Source: Typha latifolia
Taxonomy: Eukaryota; Streptophyta; Magnoliopsida; Poales; Typhaceae
Length of the DNA: 64,000 bases
Direction: 5' to 3'
Assembly (NCBI GenBank): GCA_019914945.1
Contig: CM034106.1
Location: forward strand, 11,098,501 to 11,162,500
The notes beneath the pieces were generated by a model. The model was not told where the DNA came from, made no database searches, and worked only from the letters and a program-made list of their open reading frames with translations. Position 1 is the first letter of the stretch. The number at the start of each line of letters is the position of its first letter. Below, in pieces: positions 41,980 through 54,700 of the stretch. The translations under genes and the position numbers were made by a program.

Positions 41980-42751
41980 CACTCTTCTCTTTAAACACTC
42001 GTTACCTCAACTCCTTCAAGTGATCAAGCTCTCGGGCAGTGTCATCTTATAGTAGTATGGGGATGTGAGAGTGGAATCTTAGACCAAACTTAGTTAAATG
42101 AACAAATTAATGAACCATGTCAGGTCTATAGCTGGAAACATGAGCGAGATTTAATCTAGGCTTTGGGAGTTGAGATCACGAGTTATTCTATTGCATTAGG
42201 AGTCACTAATGGAGTTAGATTATTAGCACTGCGTGTGGCCATATACGCATCCAGGAAATTTCTTTGGGTACGATTACGAGACCTCAGCTCAACTGCCCTC
42301 TGTTTTGTCCCCTGATATCTTATTTGCTCTCTCTTCGGAAGACAAAAATATAATAAACTGAGGTGTTTTAAGAATCGAATCTTTGGTGGAGAAACTAGGA
42401 GTTGAGAATGAGCGGTGGTAATGGATTCAAACCTTTTATTTTGATGAATTATTCGCAAATTGGAACTTAATCTTTTGAAGACAGAATCGTAATATCTGAA
42501 CGAAATAGAGATCTACCCTTCAGAAGTTGAAGTAACAATAAGTAAAAGTAGGATTTGAATTACAAAGAATTGAAAGTTAATCACACAAATAACTAAAATA
42601 TAAGGTTTATTTAAAAATTGAAGTACAACAAAGTCCATTGTAATTAAATAAAATCGGAAGACGATCCCAACCACAAATGATATCAATACAACAATCGACT
42701 AAAGGGAATTAATTCTCCCGGAAAAATGAAAAAAAAATAAAAGTAGCATAA
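41980..42751. other. Spacer between peroxidase copies 3 and 4
   Basis: This region holds the promoter of copy 3 and the 3' untranslated region of copy 4, both on the minus strand. The frame at 42183-42458 has no motif. The paired dyad found upstream of copies 1 and 2 is not seen here. Confidence 0.55.
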
Positions 42752-43925
42752 TCAGTTGATCTTCCTGCAGTTGAGTCGTATCTCGCCATTTCTCCCGGTG
42801 AGAACTCCAACCTGGCCCATCTTGACCATAGACTGCGCAAAGTTCCTCAAGAACAAGTTGGGATTTGCTACGTATTGCTTCACCCTAGCAGCACTAGCAG
42901 AGGAGGACAAGAGTGCCACGTCGGTTTGCAGGAGACCACGATTAGCTACGACGTTGTTGTAATAGATGGAGTCAAACGTGTTTGGGCTACGTGGATCCAA
43001 CGGCACGACTGGGTTAGGGTTGTTGCTCGGGCACGCCTGCTTCAGTTGGTTGGCGTAGTTCTTCTCCATGGATGGGTCCTGCTTCACAGTCGAGTTGTAG
43101 TTGTACAGTCTCTTGCTAAATGAGCTGCAGTGCGAACGACCAATGGTATGTGCTCCTGCGATTTTAAGAATATATAGAGATTTTATTATTATTATTTGTT
43201 CATTCCACACTCTATTTTACGTGTTAATTATCGCGATTTATATAAATGCTACCTGAGAGGGTGATCATGTCATCTTGGGACAAGCCTTTTCGTGCGAAAA
43301 ATTGAATGAGCTGAGGGAGGGTTAGGTTAGGGGGAGGGAGGTCGGTGGTCTCCGATGCTCTCGATATTCTTCCATCTCTTCTACCGGCCGGAACGGCGTA
43401 GGAGAGTCCTCCGGCCAATGCAACGCTATCTCTTGCAGCAAATGCAAGTATATCTGCACATGAAACGTTTCTCTTGCACACGGCCTCCAAACGTAGCTTA
43501 GCCTTGTCAATGACTTCGAATCCGCGAAGGGATAAGTTCGGACTCGCAGTTTTCTCTGCGGTATTGCCGGAAACCGAGTCGATGAGCACCGACGCATCGC
43601 AGCCCTAGCATATATAGGAGCATATATATATGCAATATTTTGTTATACTAAAGCTTGAAGAGAGACTAAAATATTAGAATGTGGATTAATAGAAATATAT
43701 ACTAACCCTAACAAAGCAATCATGGAAGTGCAACCTCAGAAGGCCAGCGGCAACTCCGGCATTAAATCTCACGGCTTTGGTAACCTCGTCACGTACGATG
43801 GATTCAACTTGTGGGCATATCTTGTTGTAGTATCCAACTACAAGTTGGCCTTCTGTAGTAGTAGCACTTAAGAACAAGCTCACAAGAATAGTTGTTAGTG
43901 TCACCTCTCCACCTCTCATGGCCAT
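42752..43925 (-). CDS. Class III secretory peroxidase, copy 4, with intron 2 lost
   Basis: This is a fourth secretory peroxidase, tandem to copy 3. Exons in reading order are 43925-43707, 43604-43253 and 43155-42752, giving 324 residues. The middle exon of 352 bases equals exons 2 plus 3 of the other copies (189 plus 166) less one codon. It reads through [20 protein letters not shown] with no gap, so intron 2 was removed exactly. Signal peptide, distal motif [30 protein letters not shown] and proximal [13 protein letters not shown] are all present. A second in-frame Met two codons later (43919) could also serve as start. TTATAAATAG around 43988-43997 is a good TATA box. The sequence is the most diverged of the four, for example [13 protein letters not shown] near the end. 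Confidence 0.94.
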
Positions 43926-45660
43926 TGGTTTCTTCTCACTTAACCTCTCTATTTAGAGTACTCCTAATTGTGTTTGGTTTGAGTGGCTATTTATAAGTGA
44001 GGAAGATGAAGAAGGTGACATTAGTTTAATCTTTTGGAGGGTTTAGAGAATTGAGATGGAGGTATAGTTGTGGGAGGGAGCAAAGGCCAAGTCCTACTAT
44101 TTTCCTCCCATTTCTTTCGAGCTATTTAGAAGATATTTAATTAATTTAAGACGTGCTGTGATGTTAGCGCACCCAAAATGTTGGATAGTAATCTCAAAAG
44201 ATTATTGACAACTGTGACATGAAATGATACAACCATGAAGAAAATATAGTATATGTGGAATTTTCCTCGTCTCTTTTTGGGCATTTTCAATTCCCATTTT
44301 TTCTTCTTCTTTTTCCACGTAGAAAGCATGAAGCAAAGACGTGCTACAAATTTATCAAGAGAGAGATTAACATACTTAGAACGTGCATGCAAGCCCATAA
44401 TTTGCTCAATAATCCTTCATTTTTTTGGTCTGTCATCTAAGTTTAGCTGTTGTGTTTTAGTTTATATTGAATAATTTACTAGCAAATTATATATCAAAAC
44501 TGGTATCATATGACCATAGGGCTAAAATTTGGGCCGGGCTCGAGTCCGGAAACATTTGGCTCATAGCAATTACGGACATTTATATAATTCACACCATAGA
44601 TTAACTTTGACTAACAGAAGCACTGGGATAGAGACTATTTCGTTATCCTTGAAAAAAATAATTACATTCTTCTTTTATCTCTATTCTTAATCTTAAATAA
44701 TATGCTTAAGAGTGTTTAGATTATTTTTATTTTTATATTTAATTTAAACCTAATATTATTGCGGTATTAAAGACTAAAATATAAGAATCAAATATATACA
44801 CACGCGATAGTAAAGGCAAAGCAAACGGGGACCATTAGACTTCATATGTTTTTAAATACCTTTTTTTTTCGTTATTTCCAATGGCTATATTTGGCTCATA
44901 TGCTGTGCGTTGACATTTAAATTAAATTAAAACACATTCCCTCAATATTAAATTAAAAAAAAAGATATAAACAACCCCACGATATTTATGATAAATCCCC
45001 AAAAAGCTATATTAAAAGGATTTGATATAGATAAATTCACGGCTAATATTTGTATAAATTGGCATCAGTTGATGTATCTGAAAGCATAATGAGAGAAATT
45101 ACACTAAGAAAGAGAGGGGAAAGCCAATTAGAAGCGTAATTAGCTTAATGGGATGGAGTAATGTGCCAGCGTGGCAGCATTGGATTCTAGACGGAAGAGG
45201 AACATCCCTGTAATATCTGGACAGGTGTCTCCGGATCAAGCGCCCAAGTCACGTGCAATTAGCGACCGGACGGCGTTAGGGCCCCTGATTTTGACGGGCC
45301 ACGTTTCCAGCCTTTGTCCTCATTGGATGGCCCTTGTTCACTGCTGCTTAATACCCTCGCTTTAGAGGAAATTACCGTAATTGCCACTTTGTTAGTCTTT
45401 TCAATGTTCTTTATTGGAGCTATACATCGCTACATCTTTGTAATTATATTACACACTCTTTATTTATACTAACTACTAATAATAATATTAATTTATACAC
45501 CACGTTGTAGACGAGCTTTATTGACCAAATTATTTTTTCTACTAGTATCCTAAAAAGGTAATTTCACAAAGGATTTGTAAAATTTGAACGCGTTCATATT
45601 TTTATTATAAATTTGGATCACATGAGTAAAATAAATTAAATTAATATAAATTTTAAAATG

Positions 45661-45694
<34 letters not shown>

Positions 45695-46900
45695 GATGGA
45701 AGATTAATGCTAAATGAGGGTTGATGTGAGTACGAGGCTAAGGTGGATTATTTGTGCTGAAGTGGTAGATGATTTGGTGGTGAAATTAGTGAAAATGGTG
45801 AGATTTAGAGTATAGGAACGTAATGGAGCTGATAATGACGCGGGATAATGAAGATTGTTAGCATTAAAAAAGAAAAGAAAATTGACGAGTGAGTAAGAAG
45901 GAGCTAGCCGATAGCTAGGGTTTAAGGGAAGAGAGAGAAGATGATCAACTCTATTGGATTAGTTCAATGAAGGCTGTTCTTATATTTCGCCATTTGAATG
46001 TCGTTGGTCGAGCGATCAACCACACGAGTCCAATACTTATTAAAAAATAATAAATTATGAATATTAAAATAAATATCGGAAGATGAATCAATTAGGCTCC
46101 TATCACATTAGTTGAGCTCAAACATTTTTAAAATATATACCAGACCTAAGAAAAATAAATAGGAGAAGTCGTGTAACAATAATGTATCTAATCATGTTGC
46201 TTATGATGATGTTTTGGTTTGATAATCTTTTTTTGTCTTAATGTTTTTCTTTTTCTCGATTACAATGATTTTTTTTAGCGCAAATTCTTCTAAAACCAAA
46301 TCTATTATTAAAACTTATGAAAAAAATATGTGAGAATAAAGGCTTTCCTTTCAAAAAGCCTTTGGATGAAAAATATAAGCCTTGAATATTAATAAGAGAT
46401 ACCATCTATTATATTTCCACAGAGAGCATAGAGAACAATAAAGACTGCATTCCCGGGCCCTCCCTCCTCTGAAATCCTCTTGTCCACGGCACGTACGCCG
46501 CTAAAAAGCTAATGCCACCTTCTTTTTCTTCTTTATTTTTTCTCTGTCTCTCCTTTTTACTTAGGTGTTTTGCTACTCAATACTCAACTACTCGGCAAAC
46601 GATACTATGAGATCAATTAATCCACACTTGAGTACAAAACTTTGGTCAAACCTCACAAACATTCACAATATAAAAGCCAACAACGCATTAAGCCGTCCGT
46701 TGACACCGAACCTGGAAAGAATATTTCTTAATAGAAGTGGTGCTCAACTTTGGAGTATAATTTAATGAGTGGCATTAATTTTTGAAGTGGAAGCATTGCC
46801 TTGACAGGAGAACAACTGACAAGGATTGGATATAACACGAATGGATGTCTGAAACCTTCCATGCCACTTTTCACCTAATGCCATTAATATTTTCTCCCTC

Positions 46901-46935
<35 letters not shown>

Positions 46936-48112
46936 TCTGTTCCTGTTTGGTCTTATCACCTGAAATGAATAATCTCTTGTGTCCATGAAGAAAATTTGGC
47001 GTGTAGGAAAAGTAACGCACGTTTAGGGACAGAGTTAATGCGAAATATTCTTCTATAGAGAAATGAGTCATATACTATTCTAACGGACGCCTCGAGGTCT
47101 CAGAAGTTAGTTGGAGATCAAATTTTAATCCTTTCTTTTTCTCGTAAACTTAAATGAGAGTAGTAGTAAGGTAGAAAAAATAATGTGATTTTTATTTTCA
47201 TTTTCTCTGAATAATTTATATAAAATTAGAGAGTCAATTGGACAAATAGGCTCTAAACGGTAACGTAGTTAAATTAGAGCTCCAAACTAAATACCGCTGA
47301 GTTAGATATTTTAAATCACTGTACTCTTTGAATTGCCGATGAGTTAAACCGAGTCGAGCCGAGCTGAACTGCTTAGCTAAGCTAAAAACATGTATATTTA
47401 CTTTTTCACTGCCTGTGGCCGGGCTCTAATCTGTGACCAGCCAGAGAACTGCTTGCCGAACGCTTAAATAAACCTAATTTTCTTTGCCAGTGAACAAAAC
47501 TACCTTTAAAAAGGAAACCAGAAAGTGTAGTATCTACTGCCTCTTCTCGTGCTCTGTCTATATTTTCGTACGGTTATCACATAAAAAGGACAAAAAAGTA
47601 GAGGAAAAGAATACTCGGTCTATCATAGCAAAAAATTTGTCCTTGTAATAATCTCCCAACCGGCATCAAATCTCCTGCCAGTATCCGTATCTAAAATCAA
47701 ATCACAAAGAGACAATAATCCTGGAAACGAAAATTGGATTTTTCCAAATGACCGCCCACATTTCAAATGTATTACACAAAACTTCCGTTTTTTTAATACG
47801 GAAGGAATTTGGAAATATGCAAAAGGGAAGTGGTTTTTTCGCAATAAGAGCATAAGGTAGGCGCTTATTTGTAAAAGTTTCCAGAAAAACGTTAGTGGCA
47901 AGATTGCAATAAAGACCAACTCCAGCTGCATCTATTTCTCAACGAGTCTCTACTCTCTCTACTGTTCCCTAAACTTTATCCCCACACCAATCAAAAATGC
48001 TAACTTGCTTATAATTTAAGGCTAAATTGCGAATTTCGACGCCGGAATCCAACGGCTTCCACTCTTCTTCTTCGTTGCCTATTTGGCTCTAACTCAATCC
48101 GAGAGACTCGCA
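43926..48112. other. Intergenic region between peroxidase copy 4 and the remorin gene
   Basis: No gene is supported. Contents include (TA)n at about 45662-45691, (ATA)n at about 46902-46935, and a GC-richer island at about 45160-45360 with CACGTG and CACGTT cores. The small frame across that island (45171-45365) has no motif. Positions about 47620-47930 look like a remnant of a dispersed repeat. The last 150 bases should hold the remorin promoter and leader. Confidence 0.5.
46902..46935. repeat. (ATA)n microsatellite
   Basis: A trinucleotide run of about eleven units lies in gene-free DNA. It produces Ile or Tyr runs in small minus-strand frames that are not genes. Confidence 0.85.
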
Positions 48113-48152
48113 ATGGAATACGAGCGAATCCATAAGCCTTCTCCTCGTCAGG

Positions 48153-48207
<55 letters not shown>

Positions 48208-50683
48208 CTCTCATTTCAAGTGCTCTTCATCTCATAGATTCCCATCAATAACAGCCTCTGCTTCGATTTCGCTGCATTTCTTGTCGGATTCCCCTTTTCT
48301 TTTTCCTGACTTAGTTCCGTACCAGATTTTAACGGCTGATTAATCCGTGAGAAATCTTAGATGGGTTTCTTTGGGTTTTTGGATTCGATGAGTTTCGCAT
48401 GTGAAAGTTTAGATTTTTAGCTTTTTAATGCTTGAAATTGGTAATTTTTTGACGTTGGGGGTCCTGTTCCAGAGCGGTGGGTTTTCCCCGAGGAAACTCC
48501 GGGCGATGCTTCTTGGATTAGAGCAGCAGCGCAAGGAGGAGGAGCACGCCGAAGAGGAGGACCTCGATCAAGAAGATAAAGGTAAAAATTTCATCTTTCT
48601 TTTTACCAATAGAAGGACAATCTTTGGAAAAATCCTAGTTACATCGAATTGTTTCAGGCGCTAGTGCGGCGGACAGCTGCCGTGATGTAGAGTACTCCAC
48701 CTCTACGGAGACATCAAGTTGTGGCCACCGCTCCATGGGCGGATCAAGAATTAGGACGCAGGACGAGGACAGCTTCGACTCCGAGAGCGTTTCCTCTGGT
48801 TTCGATTTCCACAAGGTGGAGCGAGCTGGGCCAGCTCAAAGATTGCCGTTCTCCAAGCCGGCGCCGTCGAAATGGGACGATGCGGAGAAATGGATTGCGA
48901 GCCCCACGTCGAACCGGGGAAGCCGGGCGAGCGGTGGGCAGGGCAAGAAGTCGAATTTGGTCGGGGTCGGAAGCCGGCCGCCGCCGGCAACCAAGGTGGT
49001 TATGGAGGTGATGGAGGAGGCTGAGAAGGCCAAGAAAGAAATAGGTGGATTGAAGGTTGTGAGTTGGGTGAGTGGGACTTTCCCTGTGGTGGATTCTGGA
49101 GTGAAGCCTAGGATTATGGTTGACAACCCACTTGCTGATTCTACTGGTAAGGAAGTTCTCTTCTTCTCATTTTTAGTTCTTGTGATGTTGTTATTTCTCT
49201 TATAAATTTTTGATTAAGTAATGCGGTGGAACATTGAAGAGTTCAAATGAAGTATAGTTGAGGTGGAGAAAGGAAAATAATGGAAATTAAAACTCTGGTA
49301 ACATTAGTTCTTTATCTCCCTTCCTTTTTGTCATGCTTAGTAAGCTTAAGACAATTCAAAATCTCATAGGACTTTAGATTGATTTATTGTAAAACTTATC
49401 CTAGCTTGCTGATAGTATGCTAACTTGGTTTTGTTGGAAAAATAGCTACAGAATCTACACTATTTTGTTCCCTGATTAATCTGTAATGAATATATATATT
49501 GGAGTATTCATTTGATTTTACTTCTACCTTTGCTAGATCCTCTTGAATATTCATGTCTTCCATCGCTTTCTGCCGCCCATCTTAGTCAGCATGATTCAGC
49601 TGTATCTGTTCCAGCTTCTTCAGACATTGAAACACCTGATGCAATTAGGTCTGTATCAATGAGAGACATGGGCACGGAAATGACTCCTATTGCAAGCCAA
49701 GAGCCTTCTCGGACCGCTACTCCTATTAGAGCCTCAACTCCAAAGCGCAGCCCAAATTCTTCGCGATCATCGACTCCACCGCGAGCCACTCCAAATTCAT
49801 TTCCAATTGAGTCAGCTGATTGCAATGGTAACTCTAACAACGGGGAATTCTCTGAGAAGGAGCGACAAGCGAAAACCAGGAGAGAAATATTGGTCCTTGG
49901 CCAACAACTGGGTAAGACCAATATAGCTGCCTGGGCAAGCAAAGAAGAGGAGGAAACTAATGCAACCGTTAAGTTTGTAACATCAAGTCAGCCAACTAAA
50001 AGTGTTATTGAGACTCGTGCAGCAGCTTGGGACGAGGCAGAGAAAGCCAAATATCAAGCCAGGTAGTTCAACTCTGGGCTCATTTGATCTCATCTGTAAA
50101 GATCTCTAGATCTCTTTCATTTCTTCTCTTTCTACGATGATACAGTTTGTGTTAGTGTAATTCCTCTAGTTTATCTTTATATTGTTCTGAGACCAGCAAA
50201 TCTTAATTCTAGGTTTCTGCGGGAAGAGATTAAAATCCAAGCCTGGGAAAATCATCAGAAAGCAAAAGCTGAAGCTGAAATGAGGAAGATAGAGGTAGAT
50301 CTTTTCATATTTCGTACTCTTTTACGCTTCATGTATATAAATTCTCGTGGCGCTAAGGTAAGATATCAAATTCCAATGGGATTACTTGCAACCGTGTATT
50401 GGAAGGACATCAGTATAGGATGTAAAGCTTGTAAATAATTAAATTTTCTGATTGAAGGAGATATTGCCATACATCGCAGGTTAAGATAGAACAAATGAGG
50501 GCTAGTTCGCTAGAAAGGCTTTCAAATAAGTTAGCATCTGCTAGGCATAAAGCTGAGGAAAAGCGAGCAGCAGCGGAGGCCAAGCGAAACAAGCAAGCGG
50601 CGAGAACCGAACGACAAGCTGAATACATCAGAAGAACAGGTCGCATTCCTTCCTCATTTTCCTGCTGGAGTTGGTGCTTGTGA
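48113..50683 (+). CDS. Remorin-family protein with long disordered N terminus
   Basis: Remorins are plant proteins that attach to the inner face of the plasma membrane and organise nanodomains. Exons are 48113-48151, 48473-48581, 48658-49146, 49537-50062, 50213-50294 and 50480-50683, giving 482 residues. A short MEYERIHKPSP start leads to SPRKLRAMLLGLEQQRKEEE, an acidic stretch and a long Ser/Pro-rich disordered region. The Remorin_C coiled coil (about 365-475) includes ETRAAAWDEAEKAKYQARF and IKIQAWENHQKAKAEAEMRK. The last residues, FSCWSWCL, match the short Cys-containing membrane anchor, where S-acylation is likely. Length and the long basic/Ser N terminus fit the group 6 type. Intron 1 contains a long (CT)n tract. 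Confidence 0.93.
48157..48203 (+). repeat. (CT)n tract in remorin intron 1
   Basis: A pure CT run starts a few bases inside intron 1, right after the 39-base first coding exon. Such tracts near plant starts can affect expression, but no effect can be shown here. Confidence 0.85.
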
Positions 50684-51195
50684 TTTCCTAAAGAATCAAT
50701 CGCTAACCAATCTGGAACCATAAAGCCCATGACGCAGCCGAGTTACAGTGATGCTTAGAGTTGCATCCTCTCCAGTTGTTCATCTCTGTGTAAAGGAAGA
50801 AGGTTTCCATTTGTTATGATCTGTTTCTTTCAACCATGAACTCCTTTCCAAGAAATGAAAGTGGCATCATCATTCTTTTGTTTATCTCTATTCGTTCTGA
50901 TTCTTTTTTTATCTTCACTTAGAGTTGAACTTTTTTCGTACTAGAATGAGAAATCCTGATCTCAGTTACTATAGAATAATTTTAGTTACATTACGTGGAC
51001 TTCAAAAATCGGGCTCCCACGCAAGGCACGTCAAATTCGTAGAAGTTTCGGTTCCTATGTCGACGTAGCCCCGCACGGACCGCTCATAAGGACTCCTCCT
51101 TTCTTGGATCCCAAGAGATCTCTAGAGAGAGAAAACTATTCATACATATATAGACAGAGATGGGCAGAGAGAGAGAGAGGAGGAGGAGGAGAAGG
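50684..51195. other. Spacer between remorin and the SURP gene
   Basis: The left part is the remorin 3' untranslated region. The right part holds a (GA)n run and CATATATAG at about 51145-51152, a possible TATA box for the small downstream gene. Nothing else is supported. Confidence 0.5.
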
Positions 51196-51435
51196 ATGGA
51201 GGACGGATCGGTACGGTTGACACCGGAGGAGAGAGATCGGATCGACCGAGTGGCCCACTTCGTGGCCAGGGATAGAGACGGGGATTTGACGGAGAGCATC
51301 CTCTTGAGACTCCTTAAGATAACGAGAAACCACCGGAGGTGGGGTTTCCTGTCCCCGGACAACCCCCACCACTCTTACTACCTCCGCCGCAAGATCTCCG
51401 AGCAATGTCGTGCCATCCGGCCTCCTCGTTCCTAG
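51196..51435 (+). CDS. Small stand-alone SURP (SWAP) module protein
   Basis: SURP modules of about 50 residues occur in splicing factors, where they contact SF1 or other spliceosome proteins. This frame encodes 79 residues from the ATG at 51196 and almost all of it is one SURP-like module: RIDRVAHFVARD opens it, a helix LTESILLRLLK follows, and WGFLSPDNPHHSYYLRRKI closes it. The FL-x-P-x-N-x-x-x-x-YY signature is clear. An upstream in-frame ATG at 51160 would add an Arg/Glu run encoded by GA and GGA repeats. I prefer 51196, because a TATA-like element at about 51147 would place transcription start near 51175. There is no G-patch, RRM or other splicing domain before the stop. It may be a real mini-protein, a pseudogene fragment, or an exon of an unseen larger gene. 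Confidence 0.6.
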   Translation: MEDGSVRLTPEERDRIDRVAHFVARDRDGDLTESILLRLLKITRNHRRWGFLSPDNPHHSYYLRRKISEQCRAIRPPRS

Positions 51436-52445
51436 CCAAAATTACTCTGTCAATATGAAACTTTTTTTCCCCCATTTTCTTTGCTATTTTATTTGATTTA
51501 TATGATAGTTTGTTTAGGAATAGGTTGGGGGCGGATAAGGAGACGAGCTCCTCGTAACTTTGTTTTTGTCGTCGTCGTCTTTTTTTTTTTTTGTATGGAA
51601 ATTACAAGACGAATTGTAAGGGACCAAAGAAACAAATCAACAAACACTTGATATGCTTGGAAAAGAAAAATCATCAAATGCTGTTCTAATAACTCAAGAA
51701 TTAGATACCATTCAATTTTGTCAGTCCTCTAACTTGCCCTCATAGGCTGTGATTGACCAAGGAGCTATTGGATAATAAAAGGATGTCGGAGAATATCAAT
51801 ACCTAGAACAACATAAAATTTTGCATACTGGTCCTGGGAGCAAACTATTAACAGAAGTTCATATTGAAGCACAGCAAGATGAATAAGAATCTAGAAGGGA
51901 TAACATTACCCGCTTGATTCTCAAAGGTGGCCATTAATGGCCAAATCAAAAAAAGCACTGAAGGTGAGATCCCTCGAGCAAATTATTTGCTAGGTTTCTC
52001 TCGTTAGCTCAGCTGACAGAACTATAAAAAAGCTATGATGCCATACAATGAGTAGAGACACTTACAAGAGGCTACCTGAACCAGGCTGCCGGATTCCTCA
52101 TGCACCAACCTCCGTCAAAACTGCGCGACCACACTTTGGCACTTCAAGGCCTCTGCTCTCTATCTTGGATTTGTGCGCTATACACAGTTGACATTGTATA
52201 CTTGTCTTCTAGATAAGTATGAAGGAATAGAACATGGCATCTATATATGATGTCAAACAGGTGCTCTTAAATTTGATCATAAAAACCTTCCATGACTCAT
52301 ACTCTTGAGATTTTTATACTCCTGAACTATAACTGCACTGAAACATAATACTGCATATCAGCAACAATTATAAATTTATAGAGTTGCAGTTTTCCAATCT
52401 AGAGGTCTAATACAGTACAATGACCACAAAAGGAAGGGTTTGAAT
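51436..52445. other. Spacer between the SURP and Myb/SANT genes
   Basis: This stretch holds the 3' ends of two converging transcripts. No reading frame with a recognisable motif continues the SURP protein downstream. No RNA gene is seen. Confidence 0.5.
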
Positions 52446-53539
52446 TCAAGAATAATCTACCTCCTGTGAGGGAGGGCAAGGAGCAGCATGCGGCGGCCGC
52501 TGCTGTATGGGCTGAATGGGCTGATGATAAATGGAGTGCATGGCAAACTTCCGGTCAATCCAGGCACGGAGAACTGGTCCCTTGAGGTTCATGAAAACAC
52601 ATCTATCATGCTTATCTTGAAAAGCTTCACAAGCAGCTAGAAAGGCTTCTGAAGAAATGTTGCGCAATGATTTCAGTTTGGATATGCACTGCTCGATTGA
52701 GTAAGACTTTGGCCTGAAAGCAATCTCTTGGCTGAGGAGCTCACTAGCAATCTCTTGTTGCCGTCGTCCAATCTCCACCAGCTCTTCCAAAGCTCTCGAA
52801 ACAACAAAGGTCCTTTCACTGAGACCTGAGCTAGAGACATCATCAGAGGCAGAAGCATCATTACCCTTGTTATTACTAGCAACAGGAGCCGTTCTATCCT
52901 TTTGCTTCTCAATAGATGCATTCTTTTCAGACAAGCTATGGGAAGAAGAGCTATCCTCCCCTATATCACTCAGATCAACTGCCATTGCATCCATTTGGCT
53001 TTGATTTGATGTGTCCTTCACAAAAAATAACTTAAGGATTGGATAAGCTGGGAAAGGTTTGTCGCGGCACTTTGCAAATTGTGGATTTATCTATATTATA
53101 AAACAAGGAGAAAAAGTATGTTCAATGAGTAAGATCACTGAGGACAAATTATTCAAAACGCAATCCTTAAATGGATAATTCAAAAAATATATACCACTAC
53201 TATACGTTCCCAACTGGAAGGGTCCTCAGGTTTAGGTAGATTTCGAACTGGATCCCACTCCCACCCACTCATTGTGGCAACATCGTTGTACAACCTGAAT
53301 ATGTCCTTCAGGACCTTTAATCGATTCTGAAGATGGCCTTTATTAAGATTCAACCTTGTTTTAGCATTAAAGGCGGCAACTATCCGGATCCATGCACTTT
53401 TTGTAAATAATCCATTGACGAAATTTCCTTCAAAGTATTCTTGTTTCAGAATTCGCACCAATGCTGCATCAAGAGTTCGCGTCCAATTTGCAATCCGTGC
53501 CCTTTTAACAGATTCTCCAGCGACTTTCTTTTTTGGCAT
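52446..53539 (-). CDS. Myb/SANT-like DNA-binding domain protein
   Basis: This belongs to the plant family with a Myb/SANT-like (Myb_DNA-bind_3) domain, related to transposase-derived trihelix-like proteins. Coding exons in reading order are 53539-53195 and 53090-52446, giving 329 residues. The start MPKKKVAGESVKRARIANW includes a basic nuclear-localisation-like stretch. The domain runs from about residue 18 to 130 and contains WTRTLDAALVRILKQEYFEG, SAWIRIVAAFN and QLQNRL-type sequence LQNRLKVLKDIFRLYN. It ends across the splice in SSWERIVV-INPQFAKCRDKPFP. The second half is Ser-rich then helical, with ALEELVEIGRRQQEIASELL and a C-terminal IDRKF segment. The CX-type catalytic residues of a nuclease are not present, so DNA or protein binding is more likely. 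Target genes are unknown. Confidence 0.85.
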
Positions 53540-54700
53540 GCCTAATGCAGTGGCGTAGAGACCTATCAGGGCCAAATAAGTACGAACAAAACTTAAGCTA
53601 AGGAGACTAGTAAAAATTCTGCGTTACAAAAGGAAAATACTGGCAACAGTAAGACAAACAAAGGAATCAAATAGACTGGCAAAACTTTTTACACCCAGAA
53701 AAACGAGAGAAATGATAGCAGACATGTTAAAATGTAAAGTTCAACCATCAGCCATAACCAACTGATAATGCGCCCTACATGGCTGGAACCATAAGCAATA
53801 GATCAAAGAGATTTTGGCCATTATTCATTCAATTGTTCCTTCCCACTGCTGCAAAATTGCATCCCATTTGTATAGGTACTCAAGCTCTCTAACTAGAACG
53901 GTAACCTCAAGAATGTCTTGCAAAAAAAAAAAAAAAAAAAGAATTAAGAAAAAAGAGATCTGTTTTGCCCACATCCGACTAAGACTGCTCATCCTCAACT
54001 CAGTTAAGGAGAAAAACACAGATAAATTGCAAGATGCCAATTTGAACAATTCACGAATATGTCACGAATGAAATGATAATGAGTTGAAAACAACGTCCAA
54101 TTCAATTCAGTGTAAATAAGATATCAGCTCTTCAAGGAGATATAATTTACTTCGCATGTATCTATCTGTCAGTAATCGCATAAGATAGAACAAGCCTACA
54201 AAACAAGTCGAATAAGTTGATACCACGAGAAAAAGGTCCAGGATAGAGAGCAAGCTACAATTAAGATCCAAATTAACAATATAAATAAGCAATACCTCTT
54301 TTGTCCCAAACAAGATCTCTACTTCTCTTCCTAAACTTTGCCTCTTCTTTTATCGCTCTCCCTAAGTCGTTTTGAGCCGATGCTTCGATCATCATAAATG
54401 CCACTGAGCCACTCCAATGCCTCAATCTCCAGAAATCTTCGAATACTTCCAAATTCATTCGAAGAAAGCCAAAAGAAACAATTTAGTAACGCAAATTTCT
54501 CGAACTGAAGCAAACGACTGGAGATAAAGGACCAAAGAGAATCAAAAACCTGTACCTAAGAGTTCGGCGGAGTTGAGATCGACGAATCCCGAAGCGAAAT
54601 GGAGAGGGTAAGCGATTAGGATTTCTCCTCCCGGCGAGGAGAGGAGAGGCGAGGAGAAGAGCGTCGGAGGAAGAAGAGGGGGTTAGGGGATAGGAATAAG
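53540..54700 (-). other. 5' untranslated exon and leader intron of the Myb/SANT gene
   Basis: A pyrimidine-rich leader on the minus strand ends with AACTCTTAG at 54556, followed by a donor-like GTACAGG. The ATG at 53539 follows an acceptor-like CATTAG by two bases. This supports a leader intron of about 1 kb. A run of about 20 A (53921-53940) lies inside it. The short frames in this interval have no motifs. Confidence 0.5.

Noticed and set aside
45171..45365. GC-richer frame of 64 codons
   Set aside because: The GC content better fits an isolated regulatory island, and no family resemblance was found.
47623..47931. Minus-strand frame of 102 codons
   Set aside because: The sequence resembles dispersed noncoding repeat DNA seen elsewhere in the window, so coding is unlikely.
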